This document shows, one piece after another, positions 1 to 6,078 of a DNA stretch of 11,080 bases (positions are counted from its first letter, which is position 1; the number at the start of each line of letters is the position of its first letter). The stretch spans positions 312,003 through 323,082 of the forward strand of contig MU646648.1 in NCBI GenBank assembly GCA_026770585.1, written 5' to 3'. Source of the stretch: Baffinella frigidus (Eukaryota > Cryptophyceae > Cryptomonadales > Baffinellaceae). A program made the position numbers and the translations under genes. A model generated the notes under the pieces. The model was not told the origin of the DNA. It saw only the letters and a list, made by a program, of their open reading frames with translations, and did no database searches.

Positions 1-130
1 ACGGCCGGCGGCGCGGCGGTAGTCGTTAAGTGTTAAGTCAACTAATTAACTTAACTAGTTAATTTAACCCAGCATGTCAACTTACGTTGGCGAATCGAAT
101 GGCCGGCGGCGCGGAGGTAGTTGTGAGGGG
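1..130. repeat. GC-rich 20-bp direct repeat flanking an AT-rich palindromic stretch
   Basis: A 20-bp motif at 3-22 recurs at 101-120 with one mismatch (GGCCGGCGGCGCGGxGGTAG). Its GCGGCGCGGAGG core is also the start of module M seen at 7722, 8728 and 9144. Between the copies lies AT-rich sequence rich in TTAACT/AGTTAA words (about 26-66), including the palindrome AACTAGTT, followed by GTCAACTTA, a piece of the F motif. This looks like repeat debris rather than a gene. Confidence 0.55.
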
Positions 131-472
131 TGATCTTCCGTGTTCGACTTTTGGGGATTTGTCGACATTTGGGGTTTGTTGGTGCGGTTGCATGATGAGC
201 TCCGACGTGATCTGCAAAAACCAAAAGTCAACACGCACCAAAAGTCAACAAACCCCAACAGGCGACGTGGTCTGCATACCCACTCGAGAATGTCTGAGAA
301 AAGAATATATCAAGAGGATTAAGAGGAAACTATAAGGACCATACGAACCATAAGGACTAAGATGACTAAAAGGATGAAGAGGAAACTCCATTAAGAACTA
401 TGAGGACTCGGATAGCTAACAAAGTGACCCTGTGACTGGCAGGCGCCTGAGTTGCTGCAAGGCTCAAATAGA
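131..472. other. Gene-free stretch with imperfect local inverted repeats
   Basis: I see no supportable gene. Words such as GACTTTTGGGG, GGGGTTTGTTGG and GGTGCG on the left (about 146-190) are echoed in reverse complement as CCAAAAGTCAAC and CAACAAACCCCAAC (about 219-262), so this may be a decayed foldback element. The part from about 320 to 420 is purine-rich with two AAGAGGAAACT words. Two overlapping frames of 82 and 60 codons cross it, but neither has a recognisable domain. Confidence 0.3.
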
Positions 473-473
473 G

Positions 474-554
474 TCCCCTTGGGAATTCCTACTATTAGGG
501 TCTCCTTGGGAATGCCTCCTGTTACGCTCCCCTAGGGAATATAATAATGCAAAC
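474..554 (+). repeat. 27-bp tandem repeat, three units
   Basis: The core TCYCCTWGGGAAT starts at 474, 501 and 528, an exact 27-bp period with moderate divergence between units. Because 27 is a multiple of three, the overlapping + frame reads as a nine-residue repeat (SPWEFLLLG, SPWECLLLR, SPREYNN). The repeat probably comes from tandem duplication of DNA and not from a protein domain. Confidence 0.7.
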
Positions 555-787
555 CGTATCTGGAGGATCCTATTGATATGTGGGGGTGTAAAAAATTATG
601 CTAGGATAGGGTGTTCCAACCTCGTGACTGGCCAATATATGGCTAGTTGCGTGACCAATCAACGAAAGTTACTACACGAATGCCCACTTTCAAGGTACAT
701 CGGTTTTAAATAGGCCCCTCCATCGTTCTCGTGTGGACCACGCCCGGTCAGAAGCCGGATTTTCGTTTTTGAGTCCATCTATGAGTC
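555..787. other. Gene-free stretch, no clear element
   Basis: This stretch contains CGTGACCAAT (about 655-664), the reverse complement of the ATTGGTCACG word in families A and C, and a small hairpin around CTGGCCAATATATGGCTAG. I could not define a complete element or gene here. Confidence 0.3.
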
Positions 788-946
788 CACACAGCGGACT
801 TCGAAGAGATTTTGAATAACCCATAAGCGATAAGACCTAGGACCCTACAGTAGGCAACCCGTAGGGGCATAGGGGGGTTCCTACGGATAAGGTAACGGAA
901 ACTCGGCCCCAAAGGGGCCGAAAATCCCTTCGTAGCCCGCTGTGTG
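788..946 (-). mobile_element. MITE family B, copy B1
   Basis: Terminal inverted repeats CACACAGCGGACTTCGAAG (788-806) and CTTCGTAGCCCGCTGTGTG (928-946) bound a body of about 159 bp. Nearly the same sequence recurs at 6566-6726 (same orientation) and, reversed, at 8184-8342, with a fragment at 7433-7546. Inside are alternating CCGTAGG/CCTACGG words and a perfect hairpin TCGGCCCC-AAA-GGGGCCGA at about 903-921. It has no coding capacity, so it must be non-autonomous. I see no clear target-site duplication. The superfamily is not assigned. Confidence 0.85.
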
Positions 947-1032
947 AAAAGGTGATTCTGGGAGATTCTACCCAGGGGAGCACGCCACACCACTAAGCAG
1001 CGACCGAGGACCTTTTCACCTTGAATTCAAGG
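944..1032. repeat. Short inverted repeat and 14-bp palindrome beside B1
   Basis: GTGAAAAGG at 944-952 is complementary to CCTTTTCAC at 1011-1019. The right arm runs into a perfect 14-bp palindrome, CCTTGAATTCAAGG (1019-1032). The left arm shares its first bases with the end of B1, so this may be a further small foldback abutting or overlapping that element. Confidence 0.45.
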
Positions 1033-1193
1033 CGAAATTCCGGTTAGGTTCTAGGGCAAGGGATAAGATTCTGGTACAAATCGTTTAGATGGACTGTATC
1101 CGTGAAGCCCCCGGTGGCTGCTAATTGGAGTGAAACCGTTTGAGCTCTTGTCATGCATGATAGGCGCGTCGAGGCTTGTACACTCGCGGGGCG
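1033..1193. other. Gene-free stretch with a dispersed TTTGTACC-type motif
   Basis: At 1071-1095 sits CTGGTACAAATCGTTTAGAT followed by GGACT. The same compound motif appears on the opposite strand at about 4603-4634 and in diverged form at 1491-1518 and 6224-6252. A 10-bp palindrome TCATGCATGA lies at about 1152. No gene is supported. Confidence 0.4.
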
Positions 1194-1289
1194 CCTCTGG
1201 GAGGCGACACGCGAGAGCAGAAAGATGCTCTAGAGAGTCACCTACCCAGGGTCATATATCACCGAGTATACAACAGTATACGAAGAAAA
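1194..1289 (-). repeat. Dispersed repeat L, copy 1
   Basis: This segment, read in reverse complement, matches 5653-5740. Shared blocks include GGTGAtATAtgACyCTGGGT, AGGTGAC and CGTGTCGCC in the same order, plus a GTATAC...GTATAC pair. The two copies are in opposite orientation. A 68-codon frame crosses this copy but is not preserved in the other, so I read it as a repeat of unknown type. Confidence 0.6.
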
Positions 1290-1738
1290 ATGCGCGATAA
1301 GACAGGCAAAATGCGGGATACGAAGACAATAATGCTTCACGTGTACCGCGAAACCTTTTCAGGCTGCCTATTCCTAAGTTGACAAGCTGGGTGTGTGGTA
1401 CAAATCTCATCGCGTCCCTCCATGGATTCTATCTCAGATTTCAGTGGGGCTTGGAGCCATTCTGTGCATTTAGAGTTTTAAAACTCTTCGATTTGTAACA
1501 GAAATGGTTTAGATGGAAAGTTTCTGAGATGGAAACTATGAAGGCACACCAATGCGTCATTTGTACCGCGAAACCTTTTCAGGCTGACTATTCCTAAGTT
1601 GACAAGCTGGGCTGCTAAGTGGACCGGGGGGTGGCAGGGACGAGATCCATTATAGGAGACTGATCCGTCGAGGTTGTTTAGCGTGTAGGGTCTTCAGGCT
1701 GACTATTCTTAAGATCACATCCTTGGGTTGTGCTACAA
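1290..1738. repeat. Cluster of F-motif copies and a small foldback
   Basis: Two near-identical segments lie at about 1339-1390 and 1560-1612: TGTACCGCGAAACCTTTTCA, then GGCTGmCTATTCCTAAGTTGAC and AAGCTGGG. A third, diverged, starts near 1694. Between them, 1422-1540 looks like a decayed foldback, with ATCTCAGA on the left, TCTGAGAT on the right and a perfect 16-bp palindrome AGAGTTTTAAAACTCT at 1472-1487. No gene is supported. Confidence 0.55.
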
Positions 1739-1950
1739 CCACTCGAGGCTAGACATGTGACGATTTTAAAGCAGAGCTTCTTTTACAAGTGAAGAAGAAA
1801 AAAGAGATGTGTAGTAATTTTCACACAAATAGGGGCGTTTGGTCACGTTGCTGGGGGAATTCCCCCAGCAACGTGACCAAACCTGCCCGTGACAGGTACT
1901 AAATTTAACAACCCCACATTTAAAATGGTCCCATTTCCAGCCTCGAGTGG
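1739..1950 (+). mobile_element. MITE family A, copy A1
   Basis: The ends are CCACTCGAGGCTAG (1739-1752) and CCAGCCTCGAGTGG (1937-1950), giving 212 bp. Copies occur at 5409-5618 (same orientation), 6333-6543 (inverted) and, diverged, at 10879-11057. Shared internal words include GTGTAGTAATTTTCACAC and GTACTAAATTTAACAA. At the centre is a perfect 46-bp palindrome (1837-1882) with arms GTTTGGTCACGT. Flanking dinucleotides are AA/AA; removing the element with one AA gives GTGCTACAAATCC, matching the F motif GTGGTACAAATC seen at 1395 and 2687. The superfamily is not assigned and no transposase is encoded. Confidence 0.88.
1837..1882. repeat. Perfect 46-bp palindrome at the core of A1
   Basis: The sequence is fully self-complementary with no loop; its centre is the GAATTC between 1859 and 1860. 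The outer arms TTTGGTCACGT are conserved in the other A copies, whereas the inner 22 bp vary between copies and stay complementary. It could extrude as a cruciform or fold as an RNA hairpin if transcribed. Confidence 0.95.
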
Positions 1951-1977
1951 AAATCCGCCAAATTTGGCGCGGAAAAG

Positions 1978-2080
1978 ACCTGGACATCGGACGACATCGG
2001 GACTTGCCTGTCCGTTAGGCGGACTATTCGTAAGTTAACGGATTTGTACCACAGGCCCAGCTTGTCAACTTAGGAATAGC
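1978..2080 (+). repeat. F repeat, copy with 97-bp near-identical partner
   Basis: Positions 1978-2074 match 2484-2580 with four differences by eye over 97 bp, in direct orientation about 506 bp apart. The unit contains CTATTCGTAAGTTaAC, TTTGTACC and GTCAACTTAGGAATAG, so its ends form an inverted repeat around the TTTGTACC word. It begins with ACCTGGAC, which recurs at 2080, 2614, 2879 and 3891. Confidence 0.75.
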
Positions 2081-2323
2081 ACCTGGACATCGGACGCGTC
2101 GGCCTGTCCCCCAAATTTGTACCAAATTCCGAAAAGTGGGCGTTCGCGGAGCTCGAGAAGATCACCGGGTCAACGCCGTCCAAACCTTGCACGCCGCTAC
2201 AAGTGTTTTGTACCAGCCAGTTTTAAACTTGTACCGCGGTGCGGCCTTTTGTACCGGGCTACATCCGAGTTGTAGAGGGATTTGCAGCGCTCAAAATGAT
2301 CCCCGGGTGAACGCCGTCCAAAC
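2081..2323. repeat. Gene-free stretch with an internal direct repeat and four TTTGTACC-like words
   Basis: A block of about 28 bp, GATCmCCGGGTsAACGCCGT followed by CCAAAC, occurs at about 2160 and 2298. TTTGTACC is present exactly at 2116, 2207 and 2248, with a one-mismatch copy near 2228. The 67-codon frame across the interval shows only the duplicated block and is not convincing as a gene. Confidence 0.5.
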
Positions 2324-2467
2324 TCATCTCGAAAGATAACTGAATTGGTTTCTTAACTGGCGTCTTCATTTAATTAGGAGGCCTAATTAAATTTACTACG
2401 CCCTAACTGATTTCTCCTATTCAACCTCCCATTGAAAAGGAACTGATTCAGTTATCTTCCGAGATGA
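2324..2467. mobile_element. Inverted-repeat element K
   Basis: TCATCTCGAAAGATAACTGA (2324-2343) and TCAGTTATCTTCCGAGATGA (2448-2467) are near-perfect inverted repeats bounding 144 bp. A second inverted repeat, ATTTAATTAGG with CCTAATTAAAT (2368-2392), lies inside. The middle resembles 7640-7700 (AAATTTACT and GCCCTAAyTGA words in the same order), so a decayed relative is probably there. No coding capacity. Probably a foldback or MITE. Confidence 0.65.
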
Positions 2468-2483
2468 AAATAGACTGAGAGAT

Positions 2484-2700
2484 ACCTGGACGTCTGACGA
2501 CATCGGGACTTGCCTGTCCGTTAGGCGGACTATTCGTAAGTTGACGAATTTGTACCACAGGCCCAGCTTGTCAACTTAGGTCAACACAGGCCCAGATTGT
2601 CAACTTAGTGCCTGGACATCGGACCCTTCATCGGAGTGACCTGGACACCCGTTGGCGGACTATTCGTAAGTTGACATCGTAGGGTTGTGGTACAAATCTA
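2484..2700 (+). repeat. F repeat cluster (second 97-bp copy and a third F copy)
   Basis: The first part (2484-2580) is the direct partner of 1978-2074. It is followed by a short internal duplication, CAGGCCCAGmTTGTCAACTTAG (about 2558-2578 and 2586-2606). A further F motif, GGCGGACTATTCGTAAGTTGAC, starts near 2654 and runs into GGTACAAATC at 2689-2698. D1 then interrupts the sequence, and GTCAACTTAGGGATAG resumes at about 2865. Confidence 0.65.
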
Positions 2701-2708
2701 ATCCCGTG

Positions 2709-2848
2709 GAGTATTCATAATGAATACGATTTTGGTATATCTTAAGGGGTATAAATAAGACAGTCGTCTATCTAGACTTCATTTAGAGCCTTAAGATGCA
2801 CGAGAATCGGATCGGAGATCCCCGAAATCGTATTCATTATGAATACTC
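2709..2848 (+). mobile_element. Inverted-repeat element family D, copy D1
   Basis: A 24-bp terminal inverted repeat starts GAGTATTCATAATGAATAC (2709-2732) and ends at 2848. Each end contains a 17-bp palindrome around one unpaired base (GTATTCATAATGAATAC). An inner arm pair, ATATCTTAAGG and CCTTAAGATGC, adds a second stem. A second copy lies inverted at 5773-5906. Because the ends are symmetrical around TA, the true boundary could be a TA duplication (2712-2713 and 2844-2845). The element sits inside an F repeat. No coding capacity. Confidence 0.8.
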
Positions 2849-2940
2849 ATCCGGATGAAATCCGTCAACTTAGGGATAGTACCTGGACATCGGACCCTTC
2901 GGGCCTGCCTGCCCGTTCCCGGAACGCTCCCACTATCTGC

Positions 2941-3232
2941 TTAGGGTTTCGGGTTTAGGATTTAGGGTTTAGGGTGCAGGGTGTAGGGTTTGGGGTTTAG
3001 GGTTTAGGGTGTGGGGTGTAGGGTTTCGGGTGTGGGGTGTGGGGTGTGGGGTGTGGGGTTTGGGGTTTGGGGTTTGGGGTTTTGGGGCTAGGGTGTGGGG
3101 TTTGGGGTGTGGGGTGTGGGGTGTGGGGTTTGGGGTTTGGGATCTGGGGTTATGGGGCTAGGGTTTGGGGTTTAGGGTTTGGGGTTAGGGTTTCGGGTTC
3201 AGAGTTTCGGGTTTTGGGTTTATAATTTCGGG
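2941..3232 (+). repeat. Degenerate telomere-like array (TTTAGGG, TGTGGGG, TTTGGGG variants)
   Basis: The seven-base period is clear, starting as GGGTTTAGGATTTAGGGTTT, then drifting into GGTGTGG and TTTGGGG forms and back. The G-rich strand is +. It starts just after an F/ACCTGGAC segment ends near 2940. Runs of three to four G imply G-quadruplex potential. The short frame across it is only the translation of the repeat. Confidence 0.9.
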
Positions 3233-3342
3233 TTATGGTTTATGGTTTATGGTTTATGGTTTATGGTTTATGGTTTATGGTTTATGGTTTATGGTTTATG
3301 GTTTATGGTTTATGGTTTATGGTTTATGCTTTATGCTTTAGG
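3231..3342 (+). repeat. Nearly pure TTTATGG array
   Basis: About 14 tandem copies of the heptamer TTTATGG run from 3233, ending with two TTTATGC units and one TTTAGGG. The array directly follows the mixed telomere-like array, so it looks like a single variant heptamer spread by local slippage. The reading frame across it (repeats of MVYGLWF) is a by-product. Confidence 0.93.
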
Positions 3343-3483
3343 GTTACCCTAAACCAGGCAGAAAATTCCGCGAAACACAGCTCGTCGGAGGGTCCCACGC
3401 CAGAGTCTCGGAAGTGGTCGCCAAAAGTCAACCCCCCTCAAGGCAGTGGTTTTCAAAAGTTGACACTCGTTAAATGATACGGT
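3343..3483. other. Gene-free spacer between TTTATGG array and element G
   Basis: CAAAAGTCAAC and CAAAAGTTGAC words (about 3422 and 3453) link this spacer to similar words near 223 and 8758. I see no gene or complete element. Confidence 0.3.
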
Positions 3484-3874
3484 TAAAAAAAATCAACCAC
3501 CTCCTCCAGGCTGGCGTGATCAGTCTGATTGATCGTGGAACAGCCCCGCCGGCAGGCTCGTGAACGCCCGCGTGACCGGTCACGCGGACGCCGAAGCCAG
3601 ACGGTCGGTCGTGACTGCCTTGCGTGTTCCTAGCACCCGCCGAGCGAGTCTCGCTGTCCTCGAGGCTGGCGCCGACGTCTCCTCAACCACGAAAGACTGA
3701 TGCGAAATTGTGGGGTCAACTTGAGAATAGTCTGGAAACAAAGCTCACGTCCCCTGGGCCGGACGACACTCCACAGGTTACGAGCCCCCCCCCCCCCATC
3801 GTACGAAAACCTAGTTCCTGGAGTCTGGCAATCAGACTGATCACGCCAGACTGGAGGAGGTGGTTGATTTTTTA
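3484..3874. mobile_element. Inverted-repeat element G (about 390 bp)
   Basis: A terminal inverted repeat of about 45 bp (3484-3530 and 3830-3874) differs by one mismatch and the length of an A/T run. It contains AATCAACCACCTCCTCCAGG and CTGGCGTGATCAGTCTGATT. TA dinucleotides flank both ends (3484-3485 and 3873-3874), compatible with a TA target duplication, though the TA could belong to the repeat. Inside are a perfect 20-bp palindrome (3568-3587, CCGCGTGACC plus its complement) and a run of 13 C (3785-3797). Opposing frames of 83 and 91 codons cover the body without recognisable domains. Confidence 0.8.
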
Positions 3875-4279
3875 GCTTGTCAACTGAGTACCTGGACGTG
3901 GACATGTCTCAAGTTGACACCACAATTTCGTGGTACAGATCCGTCGACTTTCGGGCGAAAAAGAGCGCGAATAGATCGAGATGGACTGAAACATGTCTAA
4001 GTCTACTTTCGTCAAATCTCAACAACTTTTGACATCATGACGCCACGCCAGGTCATAAGTCGATATTTCAATTTTACTGAACGATCTTCAAGTAAAGTTG
4101 ATTCTACCCGGAAAACACTCTAACAGTGTTGGGAATTGGAGCTCTTTACCGCCACAACATTTTTTTTAAACAAGAATGTGTACCAGGACGCGCCATCTAT
4201 TGCGAACGAGTGTGTATGAAAATCCGAATTCTGCCCTGGCGTGGGAGCTGGAAATACGGGCAAGAGCGCAATCAAAAGC
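3875..4279. other. Gene-free stretch with F-motif remnant
   Basis: The start carries GCTTGTCAACTGAGTACCTGGAC and then CTCAAGTTGACACCACAATT before GGTACAGATCC, a diverged F copy. A small hairpin AACACT-CTAAC-AGTGTT lies at 4114-4130. A 61-codon frame (4126-4311) overlaps a B fragment and is not convincing. Confidence 0.4.
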
Positions 4280-4343
4280 CAAGGTCGAAAATCGACCTTG
4301 CTTTTCCGTAGGAACCCCCTATGTCCCTACGGTAGGGCCTATG
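4280..4343 (-). mobile_element. MITE family B fragment, B5
   Basis: CCGTAGGAACCCCCTATG, CCCTACGG and TAGGGCCTATG (4305-4343) match the centre of family B, but the GTTGCCTACCG segment found in other copies is missing; the loss lies between ACGG and ACCG words and looks like a microhomology deletion. Just before it, CAAGGTCGA-AAA-TCGACCTTG (4280-4300) forms a perfect hairpin where other B copies also have one. No terminal repeats remain. Confidence 0.6.
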
Positions 4344-4360
4344 TATTGCGTTTAGATGGA

Positions 4361-4416
4361 CTGTTCCCTTCTCGCTCGGCCGCGGTTTAGGCTGTTCCCT
4401 TCTCGCTCGGCCGCGG
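4361..4416 (+). repeat. 25-bp perfect direct repeat, two copies
   Basis: CTGTTCCCTTCTCGCTCGGC plus CGCGG occurs at 4361-4385 and 4392-4416, separated by TTTAGG. The first copy follows the GTTTAGATGGA motif seen at 1081, suggesting a local duplication with slippage. Confidence 0.9.
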
Positions 4417-4447
4417 AGCGCTGCACCCCCGAATCATGTCCGTAATG

Positions 4448-4520
4448 ACCCTTGCACGTGTGGTAATAATGTGTGGTAACAACCCTTGCACGTGTGGTAA
4501 AGACCCTTCAACGTGTGGTA
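4448..4520 (+). repeat. Imperfect minisatellite (ACCCTTGCACGTGTGGTA)
   Basis: The 18-bp core occurs at 4448-4465, 4482-4499 and 4503-4520 (last one with CAA for GCA), with a partial GTGTGGTA at 4471-4478. The array is interrupted by element E1, and its ACAACCCTT phase resumes at 4713. Confidence 0.8.
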
Positions 4521-4712
4521 GAGCGCTTGTGGGAAAACTTGGCCGATTTCAACGAGAAATGTTTTCAGAAATTCAGAGATTTTGTACCAGGACGTGACAT
4601 GAAACCAGTCCATCTAAACGATTCTGGTACAAATTCTGAAAAGATTTCTCGTTGAAATCGGCCAAGTTTTCCCATTGATGGTCAACCCTTGATGGTCAAA
4701 TCAAGCGCTCTA
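4519..4712. mobile_element. Foldback element family E, copy E1, with TA duplication
   Basis: TIR GAGCGCTT (4521-4528) pairs with AAGCGCTC (4703-4710). A perfect 31-bp arm follows (4530-4560, starting TGGGAAAACTTGGCC) and pairs with 4644-4674. The right arm carries an extra insertion of about 28 bp with two CCTTGATGGTCAA-like words (4675-4702). The loop holds another inverted repeat, TTTGTACCAG and CTGGTACAAA. TA flanks both ends; removing the element and one TA gives GTGTGGTAACAACCCTT, which exists uninterrupted at 4471-4487. The TA duplication is typical of Tc1/mariner-type elements; no transposase is present. Confidence 0.85.
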
Positions 4713-4785
4713 ACAACCCTTAAGGATTCTGCCCACCGAGACAAAAGCCGAGAGTGGAACGCCTCAAAGCAAAAGTGGAGCCTCC
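4713..4785. other. Short unassigned spacer
   Basis: The first bases (ACAACCCTTAAGG) continue the minisatellite interrupted by E1. Nothing else is recognisable. Confidence 0.35.
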
Positions 4786-4845
4786 GTTAACTTAAGGTAA
4801 CGGTGGTTAACTTAAGGTAACGGTGGTTAACTTAAGGTAACGGTG
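4786..4845 (+). repeat. 20-bp perfect tandem repeat, three copies
   Basis: Three identical units GTTAACTTAAGGTAACGGTG occupy 4786-4805, 4806-4825 and 4826-4845. Each unit is itself nearly palindromic around CTTAAG. Identity of the units implies recent duplication. Confidence 0.95.
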
Positions 4846-4915
4846 GATTACCGGATCCTCGACGGAAGGCACGGCGGACATTTGCGCGAAACTCACGCCG
4901 TTTGGGGGTCCTCTT

Positions 4916-5040
4916 GGTGAGGGTTTCTCCTGCGAGTGAGGGTGAGGGTTTCTCCTCTTGGTGAGGGTTTCTCCTCTTGGTGAGGGTTTCTCCTCCTCTT
5001 GGTGAGGGTTTCTCCTCCTTTCTCCTGCGAGGCGTCCAGA
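4916..5040 (+). repeat. 19-bp minisatellite (GGTGAGGGTTTCTCCTCTT)
   Basis: Units begin at 4916, 4941, 4960, 4979 and 5001, with a regular 19-bp spacing in the middle. The array sits between ACTCACGCCGTTTGGGG (4890) and TCTCCTGCGAGGCGTCC (5024). A related segment at 5185-5233 has the same flanks with no array, so the minisatellite probably expanded inside a pre-existing repeat. Confidence 0.8.
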
Positions 5041-5408
5041 CCCGGTTCAGCGCTACCTAAACCTCAAATGGCTCCAATAACTAAACCTCAAAATGGCTCC
5101 AATAACGCACTCCTCCGGTGCAGCCATCTATTATCAAGGTCACAGTTTTTCCCTTCAGTTCTCTCCAAAAGTGGATGATCGTGGAACTCACGCCGTTTTG
5201 GGGTCCGCCTTGGGTGCGATTTCTCCTGCGAGGCAACTATCCTCACCCAGGATATTTGAAGGGGGTACGTCAAAAGGTATTTTTCAGGGCAAAATATTCC
5301 AAAAGTCAGTTTTTTATATGAAAATGGCTCAAATACCAGCCAATGGCTCAAATGCCAGCCACGAAATACCCCCACGAAGGTTCCTGCGTCCTCGCCTTGG
5401 GGCGATTT
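5041..5408 (+). repeat. Gene-free stretch with short tandem duplications and an uninterrupted A2 site
   Basis: CTAAACCTCAAATGGCTCCA plus ATAA is duplicated (5057-5080 and 5081-5105), and AATGGCTCAAATrCCAGCC is duplicated (5323-5341, 5342-5360). The segment at about 5203-5233, CGCCTTGGGTGCGATTTCTCC and CTGCGAGG, is the uninterrupted relative of the site into which A2 inserted. Opposing frames of 95 and 109 codons cover the area, with no recognisable domain. Confidence 0.65.
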
Positions 5409-5618
5409 CCACTCGAGGCTAGAAATGTGACTATTTAAAATGTTTTGACTTTACAAGTCCTTTACAAGTGGACCGCTGTGTAGTAATTTTCACACAAATA
5501 TCGCGTTTGGCCACGTTACTGAGGGAATTCCCCCAGTAACGTGACCAAGCCTGCCCGTGACTCGTACTAAATTTAACAATCCCACATTTAAAATACTCCC
5601 TCTTCCAGCCTCGAGTGG
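5409..5618 (+). mobile_element. MITE family A, copy A2
   Basis: The ends are CCACTCGAGGCTAGAAATGT on the left and CCAGCCTCGAGTGG on the right, 210 bp in all. The body aligns with A1 along its length. The central palindrome (about 5505-5550) has one mismatched pair, and its TACTG...CAGTA replaces TGCTG...CAGCA of A1. The left flank GCGATTT and right flank TTCTCCTGCGAGG rejoin with one TT removed to GCGATTTCTCCTGCGAGG, which occurs intact near 5217-5233. That indicates a 2-bp TT duplication. Confidence 0.9.
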
Positions 5619-5652
5619 TTCTCCTGCGAGGCGTCCTCACCCGGTTCAGTGA
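5619..5652 (+). repeat. Dispersed TTCTCCTGCGAGGCGTCC...ACCCGGTTCAG motif
   Basis: CTGCGAGGCGTCCTCACCCG followed by GTTCAG recurs at about 6096 and, in variants, at 5030, 7797, 9155 and 9277. It is a frequent joint between different elements here. I found no RNA-gene fold around its GGTTCAG word. Confidence 0.6.
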
Positions 5653-5745
5653 TTTTCTTAGTATACGTTGTATACTTGGTGATATACGACTCTGGGTAGG
5701 TGACCTTTCGACATCTTCTTGTCTCGTGTCGCCTTCCGGGGGAGA
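5653..5745 (+). repeat. Dispersed repeat L, copy 2
   Basis: This is the reverse-complement relative of 1194-1289, sharing GTATAC pairs, CTGGGTAGGTGAC, CATCTT and CGTGTCGCC in order. It ends where GGGGGAGATTTCTCCTGC begins. Function unknown. Confidence 0.6.
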
Positions 5746-5772
5746 TTTCTCCTGCAATTTCATCACGACAGG

Positions 5773-5906
5773 TATTCTGCAAGAATGCGATTTCGGGGAT
5801 CTCCGATTCTATTTTGGTGTATCTAAAGGCTGTACATGAAGGCTAGATAGGCGACTGTCTAATTTTTACCCTTTAAGATACACCAAAATCGTATTCCTGA
5901 GGAATA
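5773..5906 (-). mobile_element. Element family D, copy D2, interrupted at its right end by E2
   Basis: The body aligns with the reverse complement of D1 (shared GCGATTTCGGGGATCTCCGAT and GACTGTCT and CAAAATCGTATTC). Both ends are again small palindromes of 13 bp, but with different centres: ATTCTGCAAGAAT (5774-5786) and ATTCCTGAGGAAT (5893-5905). Inner arms TTTTGGTGTATC and GATACACCAAAA are perfectly complementary. E2 starts at the terminal TA, and D2's last bases, TACTC, reappear after E2 at 6077-6081. Confidence 0.75.
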
Positions 5907-6078
5907 GAGCGCGGTGCAGAGAAGTTGGCCGCAAAAAAATGGGAAAATGGGGAAATTGGTGCCATTTCGTCCACTTTTGAGAAATTCATGTACTAAATTT
6001 CTCAAAAGTCGACAAAATGGCTCCAATATCTCAATTTCCCATTATTTCCCGTGGCCAACTTCTCTGCACCGCGCTCTA
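5905..6078. mobile_element. Foldback element family E, copy E2, nested at the end of D2
   Basis: A 24-bp perfect TIR starts GAGCGCGGTGCAGAGAAGTT (5907-5930) and pairs with 6053-6076. TA lies outside each end (5905-5906, 6077-6078). Inner arms ACTTTTGAGAAATT (5973-5986) and AATTTCTCAAAAGT (5996-6009) extend the foldback. The TIR shares GAGCGC and a TTGGCC block at about 20 bp with E1, while the rest differs. Removing it with one TA gives GAGGAATACTC, like the D1 end TGAATACTC. A 90-codon frame across it follows the hairpin and is not a gene. Confidence 0.88.

Noticed and set aside
1739-1950. Assigning family A to CACTA (En/Spm) elements from its CCACT start
   Set aside because: The exact ends supported by empty sites start with CC, the duplication is 2 bp, and the CACTA signature proper is absent; termini alone are not decisive.
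3037-3477. Glycine/tryptophan/tyrosine-rich repeat proteins
   Set aside because: These frames are direct translations of TGTGGGG and TTTATGG arrays.
3785-3797. Run of 13 C as a functional site
   Set aside because: A homopolymer of this size is more likely slippage or a sequencing-length uncertainty.
5088-5422. Opposing frames of 95 and 109 codons
   Set aside because: They overlap on opposite strands, cross tandem duplications, and show no recognisable domain. An intron-containing gene cannot be fully excluded without transcript data.
5619-5652. GGTTCAG words as a tRNA or tRNA-derived B box
   Set aside because: The recurring ACCCGGTTCAGCGATTT does not match a B box well, and I could not find a matching A box or cloverleaf arms.
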